Shown piece by piece: positions 61,667 through 64,000 of a stretch of 64,000 nucleotides of DNA (positions are counted from its first letter, which is position 1; each line of letters starts with the position of its first letter). Made by a program: the position numbers and the translations under genes. Below the pieces are notes generated by a model that made no database searches, was not told the origin of the DNA, and was given only the letters and a program-made list of their open reading frames with translations. Source of the DNA: Thiodiazotropha sp040506195 (GTDB lineage Bacteria > Pseudomonadota > Gammaproteobacteria > Chromatiales > Chromatiaceae). The stretch lies in the NCBI GenBank assembly GCA_040506195.1, contig JBEVXH010000002.1, forward strand, positions 124,001 to 188,000, in the 5' to 3' direction.

Positions 61667-61714
61667 CGGATGAAATCGGGCCCGTTAGGAGTGATAATTG
61701 CATTCATATTATAC

Positions 61715-61737
61715 AAAAAACCTGTTTTTCCACAGGT
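61715..61737 (-). terminator. minus-strand hairpin plus T run upstream of soxX
   Basis: Read on the minus strand, ACCTGT/ACAGGT (6-bp stem, six-base loop) is followed by six T. No minus-strand gene ends here; the GIY-YIG gene starts just beyond. It might block antisense transcription from the sox control region. Confidence 0.35.
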
Positions 61738-61946
61738 GATACCGGGGTAAACCATAACCTTTTTCACCATTTTCTGGACTTTACACGGCATTGTTATAAA
61801 GATAACAATGCTCAATGCCTAAAAAAAGTCCTAAAGAGGCACAGGCAATCAAGCGACTTGTTGTACCATACTTACACTAGATATCAGGCATTACCGCCTA
61901 AATAACAACAGGTTAGAACCACATTCACCCCCATCTGGAGGATACG

Positions 61947-62318
61947 ATGATTGGTAATACCAAAAAGTGGATAGGAATGGCCGGCGCGATCAGCGTCCTA
62001 GCCGGTCAGTTTCTGGTCTCCCCCGCAATCTTCGCCGAAGGAGGCAATGCTGTCGAAGAGGGAAAGAAGATTTCATTTGACAGAAAAAAAGGGAATTGCC
62101 TCGCATGCCATAATATTATTGGCGCGCCTTCACCGGGTAACATCGCACCCGCACTGGTCGCAATGAAATCCCGTTTTCCGAAAAAGGAAGATCTGCGCAT
62201 GCAGATTTGGGATGCAACCATCAAGAATCCCGAATCGGCCATGCCCCCTTTCGGCAAACACGAAATCCTCTCCGAAGCTGATTTCGAAAAAGTCGTCGAG
62301 TACATCTGGACACTCTAG
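61947..62318 (+). CDS. soxX: SoxX, cytochrome c subunit of SoxXA
   Basis: Periplasmic c-type cytochrome of 123 residues with a signal peptide (ISVLAGQFLVSPAIFA). The heme site is C51-LA-C54-H55, and Met99 in SAMPPFG is the likely sixth ligand. SoxX takes electrons released when SoxA attaches thiosulfate to SoxYZ. First gene of the sox operon (soxX-soxA-soxK-rhodanese). The 280 bases upstream hold the promoter region. GGAGGAT precedes the ATG. Confidence 0.95.
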   Translation: MIGNTKKWIGMAGAISVLAGQFLVSPAIFAEGGNAVEEGKKISFDRKKGNCLACHNIIGAPSPGNIAPALVAMKSRFPKKEDLRMQIWDATIKNPESAMPPFGKHEILSEADFEKVVEYIWTL

Positions 62319-62372
62319 AGTGTTTCCGCGATTTTTACCCCAGACAGCAACTCCTTTGAGGATTGAAAGATC

Positions 62373-63212
62373 ATGAAACAACTATTTCGTCAATTAACCG
62401 CGATGGTTATAAGCTGTTGCTTTATCACTGCAGCACAGGCAACAACCCCTGAGGAGGACCTCAAGGCCTTCCAGAACTTTTATAAAAAACGTTTTCCCGA
62501 TGTAGAGACTACCGAGTACATCAATGGCGCCTATGCTATCGATCCGGTGGGCCGGGAAAACTGGGAGGCCATCGAAGAGTTTCCACCCTATGAGCCATTC
62601 ATCGATGAAGGCCAGGCCATATGGGAAAAGCCTTTTGCCAACGGCAAGACCTTCAAGGACTGCTTTCCGGATGGTCCTGCCCTTGGCGGCAAGTATCCGC
62701 GTTGGGACAAGGAAAAAGGCATGGTCATGACCCTGCCTCTGGCACTCAACAACTGTCTCGAGGCTAACGGTGAAAAGCCCATGAAATATAAGAAGGGGCC
62801 AATCAATGATATCCTCTCCTATATCGCATTTGAATCGCGTGGCCAGATCACCAACGTGGTGATTCCCAGTGATGATCCCGGCGCTCTTGCAGCCTATGAA
62901 GCCGGTAAGAAGTTCTATTATACCCGCCGCGGTCAGCTCAATTTCGCCTGCGCTCACTGCCATCTGCAGAACGCCGGCATGATTCTGCGGACCGAGATCC
63001 TCAGTCCTGCGCTCGGGCACACCACCCACTTCCCCGTCTATCGTTCCAAATGGGGTGCCGTAGGCACACTGCATCGTCGTTTTACCGGCTGTAACAAGCA
63101 GGTCCGTGCAAAGCCTTTCAAAGCCCATAGTGAAGAGTATCGCAATCTCGAATACTTCCTCACCTACATGAGCAATGGACTGCCTTTAAACGGACCAGGC
63201 GCCAGAAAGTAG
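62373..63212 (+). CDS. soxA: SoxA, monoheme L-cysteine S-thiosulfotransferase subunit
   Basis: Periplasmic protein of 279 residues with a signal peptide (MVISCCFITAAQA). It has one heme motif, C193-AH-C196-H197. The N-terminal half keeps Cys97 and Cys128 but no CxxCH, so this is the single-heme type. Cys240 in RRFTGCNKQVR is the expected persulfide-forming catalytic ligand. With SoxX it couples thiosulfate to the SoxY carrier cysteine. It is followed by the SoxXA-binding protein gene. Confidence 0.95.
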   Translation: MKQLFRQLTAMVISCCFITAAQATTPEEDLKAFQNFYKKRFPDVETTEYINGAYAIDPVGRENWEAIEEFPPYEPFIDEGQAIWEKPFANGKTFKDCFPDGPALGGKYPRWDKEKGMVMTLPLALNNCLEANGEKPMKYKKGPINDILSYIAFESRGQITNVVIPSDDPGALAAYEAGKKFYYTRRGQLNFACAHCHLQNAGMILRTEILSPALGHTTHFPVYRSKWGAVGTLHRRFTGCNKQVRAKPFKAHSEEYRNLEYFLTYMSNGLPLNGPGARK

Positions 63213-63265
63213 CAACCTCAATCAGCTAACTGCTAAAAAAGATTTACGCGATCGGAGTAAAAACG

Positions 63266-63598
63266 ATGCACAAAAAATCAGTTCTCTTTTCAAGTTTGCT
63301 GGTCTGGATATTAGGTTCAGGCCTTGCAACCACTTCTATGGCGGATGATGCCTCTGCCGATAAAGTAAAACAATTGATTGAGGCCGCGGATGAAGCCAGA
63401 AAACAGGCCGCCAGTGTTAACGGTGAATGGCGTGACACAGGTAAAATGATCAAGAAGGCAAAGGCACTGTTGAAGAAAGGCGACTTTGTGGCAGCCGCCA
63501 AGCTTGCCAACAAGGCCGCCAAACAGGGACACTTGGGTTATGAACAGGCAATGTCCCAGAAAGATCTGAAAATGCCCTCTTACCTACACTACGAATAA
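63266..63598 (+). CDS. soxK: SoxK (SoxXA-binding protein)
   Basis: Protein of 110 residues with a signal peptide (LVWILGSGLATTSMA). The mature part is a short Lys/Ala-rich helical domain (AADEARKQAASVNGEWRDTGKMIKKAKALLKKGDFVAAAKLANKA) as in SoxK/SAXB, which binds and activates SoxXA. Its place between soxA and a rhodanese gene matches soxXAKL arrangements. Confidence 0.9.
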   Translation: MHKKSVLFSSLLVWILGSGLATTSMADDASADKVKQLIEAADEARKQAASVNGEWRDTGKMIKKAKALLKKGDFVAAAKLANKAAKQGHLGYEQAMSQKDLKMPSYLHYE

Positions 63599-63623
63599 TG
63601 GCTAACGCCTGGAGGAAGACATA

Positions 63624-64000
63624 ATGAAGTTTGTCAAAGCACTCATGCTTACCGCACTAGTCAGTGGCGTTGCATTCTCGTCCCAACTACTTGCGGCCGA
63701 TGGCAATCAGATCACTCCCGGTCTGCAATCCGTTGAAGTGACACATGGCGGCGAAAAGGTGATCATTACACGAGCGTCCGACAAAGGCGCGAAGATCCCC
63801 GGTACTTTCGCCAAGGTTTCACGCCACTGCCCTCCCTTCTGTATCCAACCCGCGACCGTCGCAGCCGGTGTGGAAACAGTAGGCGAACTGGAGGTTCTCG
63901 GTTACCTGAAGAGAATCGGAGACGGGGATCGCAAGGTTTTAGTAATCGACTCCCGTACCCCGGACTGGATTATCCGCGGTACTATTCCCGGGTCGGTCAA
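63624..64000 (+). CDS. Sox-associated rhodanese-domain protein (partial)
   Basis: Begins at ATG 63624 (GGAGGAAG upstream) and runs off the window after about 125 residues. A signal peptide (LMLTALVSGVAFSSQLLAA) precedes a region with RHCPPFCIQP and then the start of a rhodanese domain (RKVLVIDSRTPDWIIRGTIPGSVN). The active-site loop lies beyond the edge. The arrangement matches the SoxL-type rhodanese found after soxK, thought to remove or transfer sulfur during thiosulfate oxidation. Confidence 0.85.
   Translation, partial: MKFVKALMLTALVSGVAFSSQLLAADGNQITPGLQSVEVTHGGEKVIITRASDKGAKIPGTFAKVSRHCPPFCIQPATVAAGVETVGELEVLGYLKRIGDGDRKVLVIDSRTPDWIIRGTIPGSV

Noticed and set aside
1..64000. CRISPR arrays, rRNA genes, prophage or complete insertion sequences
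   Set aside because: No regularly spaced repeats, rRNA sequences, phage structural genes or transposase genes were seen.

Overview
The window is 64 kb of chromosome from a gammaproteobacterium that oxidises reduced sulfur. It carries the Sox thiosulfate-oxidation genes soxX, soxA and soxK, plus a Sox-associated rhodanese, at the right edge. It also shows classic gammaproteobacterial synteny: recA-recX-alaS-lysC-csrA followed by tRNA-Ser(GCU), and lptFG divergent from pepA-holC. The gene content fits a Chromatiales/Sedimenticola-like free-living or symbiotic sulfur oxidiser. This placement is inferred from gene content and remembered protein families; no search was run.

Left part (1-17.6 kb). 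The tail of a NuoL/ND5-like subunit is followed by two NuoM-like proton-channel subunits, then a convergent carboxysomal-type (CsoSCA-like) carbonic anhydrase. The first NuoM-like copy has lost two key glutamates. Next come a BolA-family gene, malate dehydrogenase, a small secreted-protein gene broken by a stop at codon 4, ppnN, a CNNM/CBS membrane protein and rraA. The glyoxylate bypass follows: aceA and aceB on the minus strand, with aceK (isocitrate dehydrogenase kinase/phosphatase) divergent. A polyprenyl sugar transferase, a 4-oxalocrotonate tautomerase and adk complete this part.

Central part (18.5-37.2 kb). The standout is an uninterrupted plus-strand block: rnfB, a giant pyruvate:ferredoxin oxidoreductase with its own C-terminal ferredoxin domain, rnfC-D-G-E-A, a small Cys-rich membrane protein, PEP synthase (ppsA) and its regulator ppsR. 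This reads as a membrane-energised module: Rnf exchanges electrons between NADH and ferredoxin using an ion gradient, PFOR interconverts acetyl-CoA plus CO2 and pyruvate, and PpsA takes pyruvate to PEP. An identical 19-base sequence lies 80-86 bases upstream of both mdh and this block, suggesting shared control. A membrane nucleotide cyclase, two lipoprotein/envelope genes and lptFG follow.

Right part (39.8-64 kb). This holds pepA-holC with an acidic partner gene, a glyoxalase remnant, a 202-bp transposon-like element, a PhnD-like sensor coupled to a GGDEF-EAL receptor, the tRNA-Ser/csrA/lysC/alaS/recX/recA block, an MFS/LysR divergent pair, riboflavin synthase, an Ap4A phosphorylase overlapping a metallophosphoesterase-like gene with altered metal-ligand motifs, a sodium:solute symporter, a SprT-like protein, a GIY-YIG protein and the sox operon.

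Two families of small dispersed repeats punctuate intergenic regions. One is a palindrome built on TAGGGCCTGTT; the other consists of elements about 210-216 bp long bounded by inverted CCGCAAATGAACGC ends. I saw no CRISPR array, rRNA, prophage or intact insertion sequence.
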